NCBI RefSeq assembly: GCF_900090285.1
Contig: NZ_LT607754.1
Span: 5,792,001-5,856,000 of the forward strand
Direction: 5' to 3'
Length of the DNA: 64,000 bases
Source: Micromonospora inositola
GTDB taxonomy: Bacteria > Actinomycetota > Actinomycetes > Mycobacteriales > Micromonosporaceae
Program-made: the position numbers and the translations under genes
Shown: positions 42,874 through 52,579 of the stretch, piece by piece
How positions within the stretch are numbered: position 1 is the first letter of the stretch
Layout of the letters: every line of letters starts with the position of its first letter
Notes under the pieces: generated by a model
The model's input: the letters and a program-made list of their open reading frames with translations, nothing else
Databases searched by the model: none
Told to the model about the DNA's origin: nothing

Positions 42874-42915
42874 AGAGGCCGCTGACCAGGGCATACGCCC
42901 CGATTAGCGGCCTCT
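42874..42915. terminator. Hairpin between integrase remnant and tRNA-Pro copy D
   Basis: AGAGGCCGCT pairs with AGCGGCCTCT (10 bp) around a 22-base loop. It matches the position, and the AGAGGCC core, of the hairpin next to copy C. Confidence 0.6.
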
Positions 42916-42926
42916 CTATGTACTGT

Positions 42927-42968
42927 CGGGACGGCCGGATTCGAACCGACGACCCCTTGACCCCCCAG
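42927..42968 (-). repeat. tRNA-Pro(GGG) 3' half, att-like direct repeat copy D
   Basis: The same sequence as copies A-C with one extra C in the anticodon loop (six instead of five). The right flank continues with about 150 bases similar to that of copy C. Confidence 0.85.
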
Positions 42969-43549
42969 TAGTCCGGTGGCCCAGCGGCATGCTCACGCAC
43001 GTTTGCCCAGGTCGTCTGAAGCATAGACCGGCCGAGTAAAGGAATCGTCGCACCACTCCCCCGCCACCATCGACTTCCCTGCCGTCAGCCAGACGAGCAG
43101 CGCGTGACTTCCCGCCGGCTGTCGTGGGAGTTCATGTCGGAGGAGCGAGTTGAACCATACGCACATATACCTGCCTGGATGACCTGGATCGAACGGCCGG
43201 CGTCCTCAATCGGCGTTCAGGAATACCTGGTGACAGGCCAGCCGGCACCGTCGCATCCCAGCGTCACCGGCGCGGCCATCCGCCGGCGGTCTTGGGCAGG
43301 CCACAAAGCCGCAGTTCGAGCACGCTTCGGTGGATACGGCGGCGCGGCGGCCGTGGGCGCGACACCCCCACGGCGTCATGGGCGAAGACGATGTGAACCG
43401 CGCCTGCTCCGGATGTCAACAACACTGCGCACACCCGTGCAGCAGGAGTCGGATCGTTCTCCGGCCGGCGGGAGGGGGACCGCCACCGGGTCACTGAGGG
43501 TATGCCGTAGCGTCGCTTTATCAAGCCGACGGAAGACGGAGCCTGGAGC
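42969..43549. other. Element-end homology and promoter region of the helicase-associated gene
   Basis: The first ~150 bases match the right flank of tRNA-Pro copy C. Beyond that I see no gene. The last ~70 bases should carry the promoter of the gene at 43550. Confidence 0.4.
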
Positions 43550-45760
43550 GTGCGGAGTCTCATCACCCACCTGGCAGCTCTGACGCCTGAGCAGCTCAGT
43601 GACCTGATCGCCGCACGACCGGAGGCGCTGCTACCGCCGGAGCCCGCGACGATGGCCGAGTTGGCCGAGCGGCTAAACGCTGCGCCGCTGATCGACGTCG
43701 CGCTGCTCGGACTGAGCCGACCGGAGCTGCAGATCGCCGAGGCGCTGGCGGCACTGGGCGATGGATGCGACCGCGCAGAGCTGGCGGCGGCCCTCGGCGT
43801 GGCCAGCGACGACGCCGACCTGGACGCGGCGCTCGTCCGGCTGGGTGAGGTCGCCGTGGCCTGGCCGGACGGTGACCGCCTGCGCACCGTACCGCTGGGG
43901 CACGTCTGGCCGTGCCCGCTGGGTCTCGGGGCGCCGCTGTCCGCGCTGCTCACCGAGCAGCGCGCCGATGACCTGCGCCGGATCGCCCGGAGGCTCGGGG
44001 TACCCGCGGGCACGCAGAAAGCCGTCACGGTACGGAACCTGTCCGCCTGGCTGGCCGACGGTGCGAACGTCCGGAAGGTCAGCACCACAGCCCCCGCGGA
44101 CACTCAGGAGCTACTCCACCAACTCGCCTGGGAGGGCCCCTACCTCGACGAGCCGACCTACCGCTACGGTCGCCGGACAGGGCCGGCCCAGTGGGCGGTG
44201 GAGCACGGACTGATCCACGTCGCCGCCCACTGGGGCGCACCCCTACAGATGCCCTGCGAGGTCGCGCTGGCGCTGCGCGGACCCGACTACCGGCTCCCAT
44301 TCGACCCCGCGCCGCCGTCCGCACCGACCAGGCCGGTCGACGGGGAGTCCGTCGAGCGGGAATCCGCCTCGGCGGCGGCAACTGCGCTCGCCGGTATGGT
44401 GAACCTGCTGGAAGAGTGCGGCCGGACACCCGTCGCACCTCTCAAGACCGGCGGAGTCGGCGTACGCGAGCTGCGCCGGCTCGCCAAGACCATCGGCGAC
44501 AGCGCGGACCACATCCGGCTGTGGCTGGAGCTCGCGATGGCCACCGGACTGCTGGCACCGACCGAGGCCGGCCTGCTACCGACCGAGGAGTACGACACCT
44601 GGTGCGATCAGCAGCCCGCAGAGCAGCTGACCGAGCTGCTGGCGGGCTGGCTGTCCAGCGAGGGCGCTCCCCTGCACCAGCCGGCCGGTACGGGGCAGCC
44701 GGTGCCCGCCCTGGTCCACACGGCGGACGGCGCGGCGATGCCCCTGCTGCGAGCCGCGGTGCTCAGGGTGACCGCGGGACTGCCGCCCGGCGCTGCCGCC
44801 GCCGACGCGCAGGCCGTCACCACGCTCGCCCGGTGGCGCAACCCGATGCTCCTGGACCATCTCGACGATGCCAACGGCCTGGTCGAGGGCGTGTGGCGGG
44901 AGGCCCAGCTGGTGGGAGCGGTTGCCCACGGAGCAGTCACTGATCTCGGCCGGGCGCTCGCCACAGACCAGCCTGAGCAGTTGGCGACCGTGCTGGATCG
45001 GCTGCTACCGCCGGCGGAAGAGACCGTCCTGCTGCAGGCCGACCTGACCGCGGTGGTCGTGGGAACCCCGTCGCGGACGCTCACCGTGCTGCTAGACGCG
45101 GCGGCGGACCGGGAGACCCGCGGTGGCGCGTCGACGTGGCGCTTCACCCCGTCCTCGATACGCCGAGCGCTGGACGCGGGCAGCAGCGAGACCGAGCTGC
45201 TCACCGCCCTACGGGACCGAGCCGCCGGTGCCCGGGTACCGCAGCCACTCGAATACCTCATCAGCGATACGGCCCGGCGGCACGGCGCGATCCTGGTCCG
45301 GCCGGTCGCCTGCTGCCTGCGCAGCGACGACCCGGTGCTCCTGAAGGAGATCCTGCACGCCCGCTCACTGAGCACACTGGGCCTGGCGCTGCTCGCGCCG
45401 ACCGTGGTGGCCAGCACCGCCCCCATCGCGGAAACCCTGACCGCTCTCCGCAACGCCGGCTACGCACCCGTCGGGGAACACCCCGACGGCACGGTGGCGG
45501 TGGAACGCCCCACCCGGCAACGAGCCGTGCCGCTACCAAGGGCCTCCGATGTGGTCACGGCACCCCTGCCGCTTCCTGGACCATATGACCCGGGTGCGCT
45601 GGACGAGCTGCTCGCGGAGCTGTTCGAGGATGCCGACGAATCCCACCCACTCAGCGGGTACCTGATCCCGACACAGCCCGGTCCGCTGGCAACCAGCGAG
45701 CCCGCAGACCTCGCCCGCCGCCTGCTACGCGCCGCTGCCCGACGCACTTCGAGGCGGTGA
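43550..45760 (+). CDS. Helicase-associated (XPB/Ssl2-like Helicase_C_3) domain protein
   Basis: A 736-residue protein starting with GTG. It begins with the family-typical LAALTPEQLSDLIAARPEAL and contains repeated winged-helix-like modules; the C-terminal third (LLQADLTAVVVGTPSRTL to GYAPVGEHPDGTVAVERP) matches the helicase-associated domain found beside XPB-type helicases in actinobacteria. No helicase motor motifs (GKT, DEAD) are present. In actinobacteria a gene of this type often lies near an XPB helicase and probably acts in DNA repair; here no helicase gene follows because IS elements do. Confidence 0.85.
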   Translation: MRSLITHLAALTPEQLSDLIAARPEALLPPEPATMAELAERLNAAPLIDVALLGLSRPELQIAEALAALGDGCDRAELAAALGVASDDADLDAALVRLGEVAVAWPDGDRLRTVPLGHVWPCPLGLGAPLSALLTEQRADDLRRIARRLGVPAGTQKAVTVRNLSAWLADGANVRKVSTTAPADTQELLHQLAWEGPYLDEPTYRYGRRTGPAQWAVEHGLIHVAAHWGAPLQMPCEVALALRGPDYRLPFDPAPPSAPTRPVDGESVERESASAAATALAGMVNLLEECGRTPVAPLKTGGVGVRELRRLAKTIGDSADHIRLWLELAMATGLLAPTEAGLLPTEEYDTWCDQQPAEQLTELLAGWLSSEGAPLHQPAGTGQPVPALVHTADGAAMPLLRAAVLRVTAGLPPGAAAADAQAVTTLARWRNPMLLDHLDDANGLVEGVWREAQLVGAVAHGAVTDLGRALATDQPEQLATVLDRLLPPAEETVLLQADLTAVVVGTPSRTLTVLLDAAADRETRGGASTWRFTPSSIRRALDAGSSETELLTALRDRAAGARVPQPLEYLISDTARRHGAILVRPVACCLRSDDPVLLKEILHARSLSTLGLALLAPTVVASTAPIAETLTALRNAGYAPVGEHPDGTVAVERPTRQRAVPLPRASDVVTAPLPLPGPYDPGALDELLAELFEDADESHPLSGYLIPTQPGPLATSEPADLARRLLRAAARRTSRR

Positions 45761-45774
45761 ATTCACTGCGAACC

Positions 45775-46947
45775 TGTGGGGCTCGAATACCCGGTTCGGC
45801 TGTCTGAAGTGCGGTTCTGTGCGAGCTTGAGCCCGGGGCGACCGGCATGCTCGTGGCCATGAGCGCGTCGTTGATGTACCTGCTGCTTCGCCAGGTCCTG
45901 CAGATGTTGTCCCAGCTCGCCCGAGACGGCGGTGCCAAGGATGTGGAGATCCTGGTGCTCCGCCATCAGCTGGCGGTGCTGCGCCGCCAGGTGCACCGCC
46001 CCAATCTCGAGCCGGCCGACCGGGTCGTGCTGGCGGTGCTGTCGCGGCTGCTTCCCCGCCCGCGGTGGTCGGCGTTCTTCGTCACCCCGGCCACTCTGCT
46101 TCGGTGGCACCCTGAACTGGTCGCCCGACGCTGCACGTACCCGCATGCCCGACCGGGCCGGCCACCGGTCGACAGGCAGGTCCGTGACCTGGTGCTGCGA
46201 CTCGCGGCGGAGAACCCTTCGTGGGGGCACCGCCGGATTCAGGGTGAGCTGGTCGGCCTGGGCTACCCGGTCGCGGCCAGCACGGTGTGGAAGATCCTTA
46301 ACCAGGCCAGCGTCGACCCGGCGCCGCGGCGGTCCGGGCCGACCTGGCGGCAGTTCCTGACCGCCCAGGCAGACACGATCCTGGCCTGTGACTTCTTCAC
46401 GGTCGACACCGTGTTCCTCAAGCGGATCTACGTGCTGTTCTTCGTGGAGATCGCCACCCGCCAGGTCCACGTCGTCGGGGTGACCGCCCATCCGACCGGC
46501 GCCTGGGTGACCCAGCAGGCACGCAACCTGCTGATGAACCTCGACCGGCGCGCGGCGGGGCTGCGTTCCTGCTGCGCGACGGGGATACGAAGTTCACCGC
46601 CGTCTTCGACGCGGTGTTCGCCGCCGAGGGCATCGAGGTGATCAGGACTCCGCCGGAGGCACCCCGGGCGAACTCATTCGCCGAACGATGGGTTGGCACC
46701 GTACGCCGGAAGTGCACCGACAGGACGCTCATCGTCGGCGAGCGCCACCTCGCGGCCGTCCTCGCCGAGTACACGACCCACTACGACGGCCACCGCCCAC
46801 ATCGATCGCTCGGCCAGCAGCCACCGAAACCTACGCCGCACGTCGTGGACCTGAACGCTGCCCGGATCCAACGGCGGCCGATTCTAGGCGGATTGATCAA
46901 CGAGTATTCGCAGGCAGCGTAGCCGAATCGGCTTTACGAGCCCCACA
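45775..46947. mobile_element. DDE insertion sequence, decayed copy 1
   Basis: Bounded by TGTGGGGCTCG (45775) and CGAGCCCCACA (46937-46947) as terminal inverted repeats. It carries one frameshifted transposase gene. A related element with the same ends lies at 47091-48287. Confidence 0.75.
45847..46922 (+). pseudogene. Integrase-core (rve) transposase, frameshifted, copy 1
   Basis: The first frame encodes ILVLRHQLAVLRRQVHRP, WGHRRIQGELVGLGY and CDFFTVDTVFLKRIYVLFFVEI (first catalytic Asp). A missing base near 46562 (CTGCG/TTCC compared with copy 2) shifts the frame; the rest, FDAVFAAEGIEVIRTP and APRANSFAERWVGTVRR (Asn-Glu part of DDE), is read in another frame up to 46922. The enzyme is therefore probably inactive. 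Confidence 0.75.
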
Positions 46948-46954
46948 AGCAGCC

Positions 46955-47075
46955 GCGACAGGCTGAGAGCACCACCCGGTCGACGGGCTCCAGATCCGGA
47001 CGTGCGACCTGGCGGCGGAGGACCGCGACCTGATGACGTAGCACGACAATCTCGACATCCTTGGACCGCTCGCCG
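46955..47075 (-). pseudogene. Fragment of a third, inverted copy of the same transposase
   Basis: On the minus strand the gap between the two elements encodes [20 protein letters not shown] and [13 protein letters not shown], the N-terminal segment of the same transposase family. It is sandwiched head-to-tail between the two plus-oriented copies. Confidence 0.65.
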
Positions 47076-47090
47076 CGCATGCCTTGGACC

Positions 47091-48287
47091 TGTGGGGCTC
47101 GCAAATCACGTTCAGCCCCGTTGACGTGGTGTTCTGTGCGAGGTCAGCCTTGCGGAAGCTGCGACGATCCGGGCCATGAGCGCTTCGTTGGTGTATCTGC
47201 TACTGCGCCAGGTGCTGCAGATGTTAACCCAACTCGCCCGGGACGGCGGAACCAAGGATGTCGAGATCCTGGTACTACGGCACCAGGTGGCGGTACTCCG
47301 CCGCCGGGTGAAGCGCCCCAATCTCGAACCGGGCGACCGGGCGACCGGGCGACCGGGTGGCGTTGGCGGCGTTGTCGCGGCTGCTCCCCCGTCCGCAAGT
47401 GGGCCGCGTTCTTCGTCACCCCGGCGACCCTGCTCCGGTGGCACCGGCAACTGATCGCCCGGCACTGGACATACCCGCACGCGCGGCCCGGCCGGCCGGC
47501 CACCGGTCGACACAGCAATCCGTGACCTGATACTGCGCCTGGCCGCCGAAGACCCTTCGTGGGGGCATCGCCGGATCCACGGTGAGCTGGTCGGCTTGGG
47601 CTACCGGGTGGCGGCCAGCACCGTATGGAAGATCCTCCACAACGCCGGCGTCGACCCGGCGCCGCGGCGGTCCGGGCCGACCTGGAAGCAGTTTCTGGCC
47701 GCCCAGGCGCACACGATGCTGTCCTGCGATTTCTTCACCGTCGATACGGTGTTCCTCAAGCGGATCTACGTGCTGTTCTTTGTGGAGATCGCCACCCGGC
47801 AGGTGCACGCCGTTGGGGGTGACGGCGCATCCGACCGGCGCCTGGGTCGCGCAGCAGGCGCGGAACCTGCTGATGGACTTCGACCAGCGGGTGACCAGCT
47901 TGCGGTTCCTGCTACGCGACCGCGACACGAAATTCACCGCGGCCTTCGATGCGGTGTTCGCCGCGGAAGGTATCGACGTGATCAAGACTTCGCCCCAGGC
48001 ACCGAGAGCCAACTCATTCGCCGAGCGCTGGGTGGGCACTGTACGCCGCGAATGCACCGACCGGATACTCACCGTCGGCGAGCGCCACCTGGCGACCGTA
48101 CTTGCCGGATACACGTCGCACTACAACGATCACCGCCCGCACCGTTCGCTGGGACAGCGGCCACCCAATCCGCCACCGCACATCGTGGACTTGGTCGCTG
48201 CTCGGATCAAACGACGCCCGATCCTGGGTGGATTGATCAATGGGTATTCGCAGGCAGCGTAGCCGTACCTGATCTACGAGCCCCACA
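47091..48287. mobile_element. DDE insertion sequence, decayed copy 2
   Basis: The ends TGTGGGGCTCG and CGAGCCCCACA are the same as in the element at 45775. It is about 24 bases longer, partly because of a short GGGCGACC tandem expansion near 47330-47355 inside the transposase gene. Confidence 0.75.
47176..48262 (+). pseudogene. Integrase-core (rve) transposase, frameshifted, copy 2
   Basis: Same family as 45847-46922. The frame is broken at least twice: by the GGGCGACC tandem expansion at about 47340, and by an extra G in GTTGGGGGTGAC near 47815. The catalytic-domain sequences (CDFFTVDTVFLKR, APRANSFAERWVGTVRREC) are otherwise well preserved, so decay is recent. Confidence 0.75.
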
Positions 48288-48292
48288 GGACC

Positions 48293-48544
48293 GTGACCGC
48301 GGTCTACCCTGCCCTGCTCTCCCGCAAGGCCGCCGGCTGGGAGCGACAGGCCCTGGCCAACGTCCTCGCCACCAGCGCCGAGGGCTACGCCTTCCCCACC
48401 AGCCTCGACCGCGACCAGCCGATCGGGGGCATGGCGCCACCGAGCCAGGCCACGCTCGTCGCGGACGCGCTCGCCGCCGGTACGTCGCCGCAGCAGTTGG
48501 TCGAGCGCCTCGCGGCGCATGCCGTGACCAAGCTGAACCACTGA
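48293..48544 (+). pseudogene. Sugar-binding protein (ABC importer), C-terminal remnant
   Basis: About 83 residues remain (SRKAAGWERQALANVLATSA, later PPSQATLVADALAAGTSPQQ, ending TKLNH). The pattern is that of the C-terminal part of extracellular family-1 solute-binding proteins. The upstream part has been cut away at the edge of IS copy 2 (48287). There is no permease gene downstream on this strand. Confidence 0.5.
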
Positions 48545-48637
48545 CCCCGGCCGAGCTCCTGACCCGGACGACGGGGCGATCCTGTGCTCACAGGGCCGCC
48601 CCGTCGCGTATCGGTCAGCTTGTCCGGCCGGCGGGGG

Positions 48638-51600
48638 TCACCGGCCCAGCGGTACGTCAAAGGCCTGGACCTCGTCCCGTGGCGTCTCGAAAGAGACGAG
48701 CGCCCGCTCGGGGAAGGGCGCCCCGGCGTCCAGCGGGATGCTGACCCGCTTGAGTCCGGCGTGGACGTCGACGCTGACCTGCTTGACCACGTGACCGCTC
48801 ATGTCCGGCGACCACGGCGGGATGCCACCGTCCGACACGGCGCAGGGGGTCAGGCCGTAGTCCGGCGGGGGGTCGGCCGCGAGCGGACAGCTGGTCTGGT
48901 ACACCGGGATCGCTCCGACGTCCGCGGTCCAGAGGAACACCCGGGCTGTCCCCGGCCCGCTCGCGGTGATGTCGAAGGTCGCTGAGGTCGAGGTCAGTGC
49001 AGGGCTGCTGATCCTGATCCGGTGATCGGCGGGGGCCGGCACCCGCCCGGAGATCGGGACGCCGTTGCGGGCTGACTGCCAGATGGTCTGCGGTGAGGTG
49101 GCGCCGTTGAGGTTGGGGTTGGAGACGTTCGGCGGGGGCGCCGTCACCGGTCGTCCGGCGGGTGGGGTGTACCCCGGCACGATCGCCTGCCCCCAGCGGT
49201 ACGGGTCGGACTGGACGCTGCCGAACGCCGACCAGCCGAGCCGGGTGCTCATATCGATGTGGCGAAGCGTGGTCGTGCCGGCCGCGGCGGTGTTGTCGTT
49301 GTCGTACGGGGTGATGTTGAGGCCCAGGTGAGCCGGGTCGACTGCGGCGGGAAGGTCCGCCATGGGAATCTTCACCTCTAGGTCGTACCCACCGCCGGTG
49401 TAGGCGTGGTCGACGGTGGTGCTGTTCGAGCCGACCCAACGGGCGGTGGAGGCCACCTGGACGCCGGGCGCGTTGGGGGCGTCGCTGACCGTGTTGGCCA
49501 GGGGGCCGGTCGAATAGCCCTGATGGTTGTCGGCATCGCGCTCCCAACAGGGGGCGTTGGCGCCGTTGCCGTTGGTGTTCTGCGGGTCGTTGGTGAACGG
49601 GAACACGCCCAGTTTGAACGTGTTGGCGGTGTCCTTCAGGTCCTGGGAGGCGGTCCCTCGCGGGTCGAGGAGGATCTCGACGGAGTCCGCCTGCCAGTGA
49701 CCGACGCACTCAGCGGGCGTCACCGCGTACGACTGGTAGTCGTCGCGGACGTGGATGAAGAAGTACAGCGCGTCGTCCGAGCGGCTCACCGTGGCATAGC
49801 TGCTGTCGGGGTCCGAGGTGCCGGAGACACCGCAGTCGGCAGTTCCGGTGCAGCCTGAGGCGCCCTGCCAGATCCGGCCGATGTCCAGCCGCGGCCCCGG
49901 GTACTCCTCGCCGGAGGCGACGCCGTCCACGACAGGTCCCGTCGCGACCGACGGGATGGCGGTGGTGGGAGCGATGCTCAGGGCGAGGGCCTCGCTTCCT
50001 GCGCCGGCCGGCGAGCTGTACGTGGTCGTGATGGGGACGGACACCTGCTGGTTCGCCGGCAGCGACGTGTCGGTGTTGGTGAGCGTGAACGTCACGGTCG
50101 TCTCCGCGCCGGGGCCGAGGGGACCGTAATCCTTGGACGCCGCGTCGGCGGTCAGGTTGGCGGGCAGCGTCAGGGAGACCTGCCCGCTCTGCGGCGTGGC
50201 GGACCAGTTGTGCACGACCACCGGCACCTCTTGGGTGCCGCCGACGCCGATACGTTGGATCGCGGCGGACCGGCCAAGGCGTGCGGCCTGCGGGGCCGTC
50301 TCGCTGAGCCACCGATCGTACTCCGCCCAGTTGCCCCACCGCTGGAACCGGCCCTCGACCGGGGTGACGATGCGCACGACCTTGTCCGTGTACCCCGTCC
50401 TGGTGCCGCTGGAGAACAGCGCGGAGATCCTGTGGTTCTGGTTGACCCCGGCGTCGGCCGCGGGTGTGACGGTGAAGGTCACGGTGGTCTCGGCCTTGTC
50501 CGAGATGGTCCCGACGGTCTTGGGACCGTCGACTGTCCAGCCGCTCGGCACGGTCAGCGCCACCTGGCCGCCGGGCATCTTCCCCTGCGGCGACTGCAGG
50601 TGCAGGGTCGCCTGGAACGGCGTCGAGGCCACATTGTAGAAGCGCGAGAAGGTCAGATACTCCAGTGTGCCCAGCGGCAGACCGCCAGGGTCGGGCCTGG
50701 TCGCGCCGCTGAGGAGGGCGTCGTCGCTGCCGGCCGGGGGGTTGGGCGACCCGTCAGGACGCAGGTTCGGCTGGAACGGCACGAACGACTCGGTCATGCC
50801 GAAGCGTGGGCACGCGGGGTTCGAGCTGCCTTGGTACATCACCCTGCTCTGGGTCGGGTAGGCCAGTCGTCCTTCGTCGGCGACCTGTTGCCAGATCTTC
50901 GGGGTGCCCGCGGGCTTGCCCTGGAGGTTGCCCGCCGGCCACAGGTACGGCGAGTCGAAGCCGGTCCACACGCCGGCGACGGTGTCGAGGTTGGTGCCGG
51001 GGGTCGGGACGAAGCCGGTGGTGCAGTTGGCGGCGGTCGTCGTTCCGCCGGTCCCCGCTGTGCTGCCGCCGGAGAAGACCTTCTTGACCTGCCAGGTGCT
51101 CAACGCGTTCGGCCCGGTGAGCTGCTCGGGGAACATGTGCGGGTCCGCCGCCGCGAGGACGCCTTCCCAGATGAAGCGTCCCGCCTGCTGGTGGTTGCCG
51201 TGACCGGCGCCGAGGGTCGGGGTGAAGCCTATGTACACGTCGGGCTGGGTCATCCGGATGATCCGGGTGATCCGGCGCAGCGTCTCCTCGTGGCCCCAGA
51301 AGCTCTGAGTGAGCGGGGCGCTCTGGTTGTAGAAGAAGTCCACCCGGTCGAGGTTGAAGATGTCGACCGTGCCGGAGCGGTAGTGCGCCACCCGGTCCTC
51401 GTTCTCACGTCGCAACCCGAGGTCGGGGCCGAGTTCCTGGCCGACGGCGTTTCCGCCGCCCTCGCCGCGCGTGACCATGATGATCCCGCACTTGATGCCG
51501 TAGCGCTGGTGCCATACCCCACACGGCCCGATGATGCTCGTGTCGTCGTCGGGGTGGGCCCACTCACCCATCACGTTGATCTTGACCGAACTGTCCGCGT

Positions 51601-51715
51601 GGTATGCCTGAGGTGGAGTCTCGGCGGCATGCGCGGACTGGCCTGCCGCGACCACGCTGAGCGCAGTGAGAAGAGCGGCCGTCACCAGCGCAGAGACTCT
51701 GCGCGACATCTTCAT
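48638..51715 (-). CDS. Secreted PIG-L-type deacetylase with NEW3 and CBM9-like domains
   Basis: A 1025-residue protein with a signal peptide (ALVTAALLTALSVVAAGQSAHA). Residues about 45-260 form a PIG-L deacetylase domain: AHPDDD and a later GHGNHQQAG give the zinc ligands, with MVTRGEGGGN in between. Then come two NPCBM-associated NEW3-like beta domains (about 365-590), a CBM9/DOMON-like domain (about 600-790) and a C-terminal beta domain. It should remove N-acetyl groups from an amino sugar or glycan outside the cell. It is the last gene of the PfkB-ABC operon, so it probably prepares the imported sugar. Confidence 0.85.
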   Translation of the reverse strand: MKMSRRVSALVTAALLTALSVVAAGQSAHAAETPPQAYHADSSVKINVMGEWAHPDDDTSIIGPCGVWHQRYGIKCGIIMVTRGEGGGNAVGQELGPDLGLRRENEDRVAHYRSGTVDIFNLDRVDFFYNQSAPLTQSFWGHEETLRRITRIIRMTQPDVYIGFTPTLGAGHGNHQQAGRFIWEGVLAAADPHMFPEQLTGPNALSTWQVKKVFSGGSTAGTGGTTTAANCTTGFVPTPGTNLDTVAGVWTGFDSPYLWPAGNLQGKPAGTPKIWQQVADEGRLAYPTQSRVMYQGSSNPACPRFGMTESFVPFQPNLRPDGSPNPPAGSDDALLSGATRPDPGGLPLGTLEYLTFSRFYNVASTPFQATLHLQSPQGKMPGGQVALTVPSGWTVDGPKTVGTISDKAETTVTFTVTPAADAGVNQNHRISALFSSGTRTGYTDKVVRIVTPVEGRFQRWGNWAEYDRWLSETAPQAARLGRSAAIQRIGVGGTQEVPVVVHNWSATPQSGQVSLTLPANLTADAASKDYGPLGPGAETTVTFTLTNTDTSLPANQQVSVPITTTYSSPAGAGSEALALSIAPTTAIPSVATGPVVDGVASGEEYPGPRLDIGRIWQGASGCTGTADCGVSGTSDPDSSYATVSRSDDALYFFIHVRDDYQSYAVTPAECVGHWQADSVEILLDPRGTASQDLKDTANTFKLGVFPFTNDPQNTNGNGANAPCWERDADNHQGYSTGPLANTVSDAPNAPGVQVASTARWVGSNSTTVDHAYTGGGYDLEVKIPMADLPAAVDPAHLGLNITPYDNDNTAAAGTTTLRHIDMSTRLGWSAFGSVQSDPYRWGQAIVPGYTPPAGRPVTAPPPNVSNPNLNGATSPQTIWQSARNGVPISGRVPAPADHRIRISSPALTSTSATFDITASGPGTARVFLWTADVGAIPVYQTSCPLAADPPPDYGLTPCAVSDGGIPPWSPDMSGHVVKQVSVDVHAGLKRVSIPLDAGAPFPERALVSFETPRDEVQAFDVPLGR

Positions 51716-51748
51716 GAGCTGCCTCCTTGTGGTTGGGTGCGGGCCTCG

Positions 51749-52579
51749 TTACTCCCTGACTGCGCCCTCGAGCATGCCCGCGATGAATTTGCGCTGCAGG
51801 AAGAGGTAGAGCAGGGCGACCGGCGTCGCGACGATCACGGCGCCGGCTGCCAGCAGCGTGAACCCCTGGGTGTACTGGCCCTGGAAGAACGCCAGCCCGA
51901 GCGGTGCGGTGCGCAGCGACTCGGCGGTCACCATGACCAGGGGGACGAGGAACTCGTTCCAGGTCCACATGAACGTCAGGACGATCAGGGTGATGACGGC
52001 GGGCCAGGCGATTGGGACGAGCACCCGCCACAGGATGGTGCGAGTCGAGGCTCCGTCCATGCGCGCAGCCTCGACCAGTGCCCGACTGCTGGTACGGAAG
52101 TACGCCCGCATCCAGAACGTGCCGAACGCGACCGACTGGGCTACCTGGGGCAGGGCCACTGCCCAGAACGTGTCGGTGAGACCCAGCGTCCTCAGGTCGA
52201 AGTACAACGGCACGACGATGGCCTCGCTGGGCATCATGATGCCGAGAAGGAAGGCGTAGAACAGCATCGTCGAGCCGCGGAAACGCATCGTTCCCAACGC
52301 GTATCCACTGAGGATGGACAGGATCACGCTGACCGTGACGACGAACACCGACACCAGCAGACTCATCCGCAGGTACGTGCCGAAGTGCCCGACCTGCCAG
52401 GCCGTTGCGAAGTTGCCGACGTGCAACCCGGCGATGCTGGCGGCACTGCCGGACCCGCTGCCGGGGGCGTCGTCCGGGGCCAACGCAGCGGCCAGGACGG
52501 TCCCGATCGGGGCGAGCGCGAAGGCGGCGAACAAGACCAGGATGACGTAGTTCGCGGAGCGCTCCGCACGGGAGATCAT
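51749..52579 (-). CDS. Sugar ABC transporter permease (MalG-like)
   Basis: A 276-residue permease with six membrane segments and the EAA loop VEAARMDGASTRTILWRVLVPIAWP. The ATG at 52577-52579 overlaps the stop of the preceding permease (ATGA). It forms the pore with that permease for the sugar bound by the lipoprotein encoded at 53504. Confidence 0.9.
   Translation of the reverse strand: MISRAERSANYVILVLFAAFALAPIGTVLAAALAPDDAPGSGSGSAASIAGLHVGNFATAWQVGHFGTYLRMSLLVSVFVVTVSVILSILSGYALGTMRFRGSTMLFYAFLLGIMMPSEAIVVPLYFDLRTLGLTDTFWAVALPQVAQSVAFGTFWMRAYFRTSSRALVEAARMDGASTRTILWRVLVPIAWPAVITLIVLTFMWTWNEFLVPLVMVTAESLRTAPLGLAFFQGQYTQGFTLLAAGAVIVATPVALLYLFLQRKFIAGMLEGAVRE

Noticed and set aside
1567..42968. 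Functional tRNA-Pro genes at the four repeat sites
   Set aside because: None has a D-arm, a 5' anticodon-stem strand or a 5' acceptor strand; the right flanks do not pair with the acceptor end.
1567..42968. A CRISPR array from the recurring 41-bp repeats
   Set aside because: The spacing is 4-30 kb rather than about 30-40 bp, and the repeat is clearly a tRNA 3' half.
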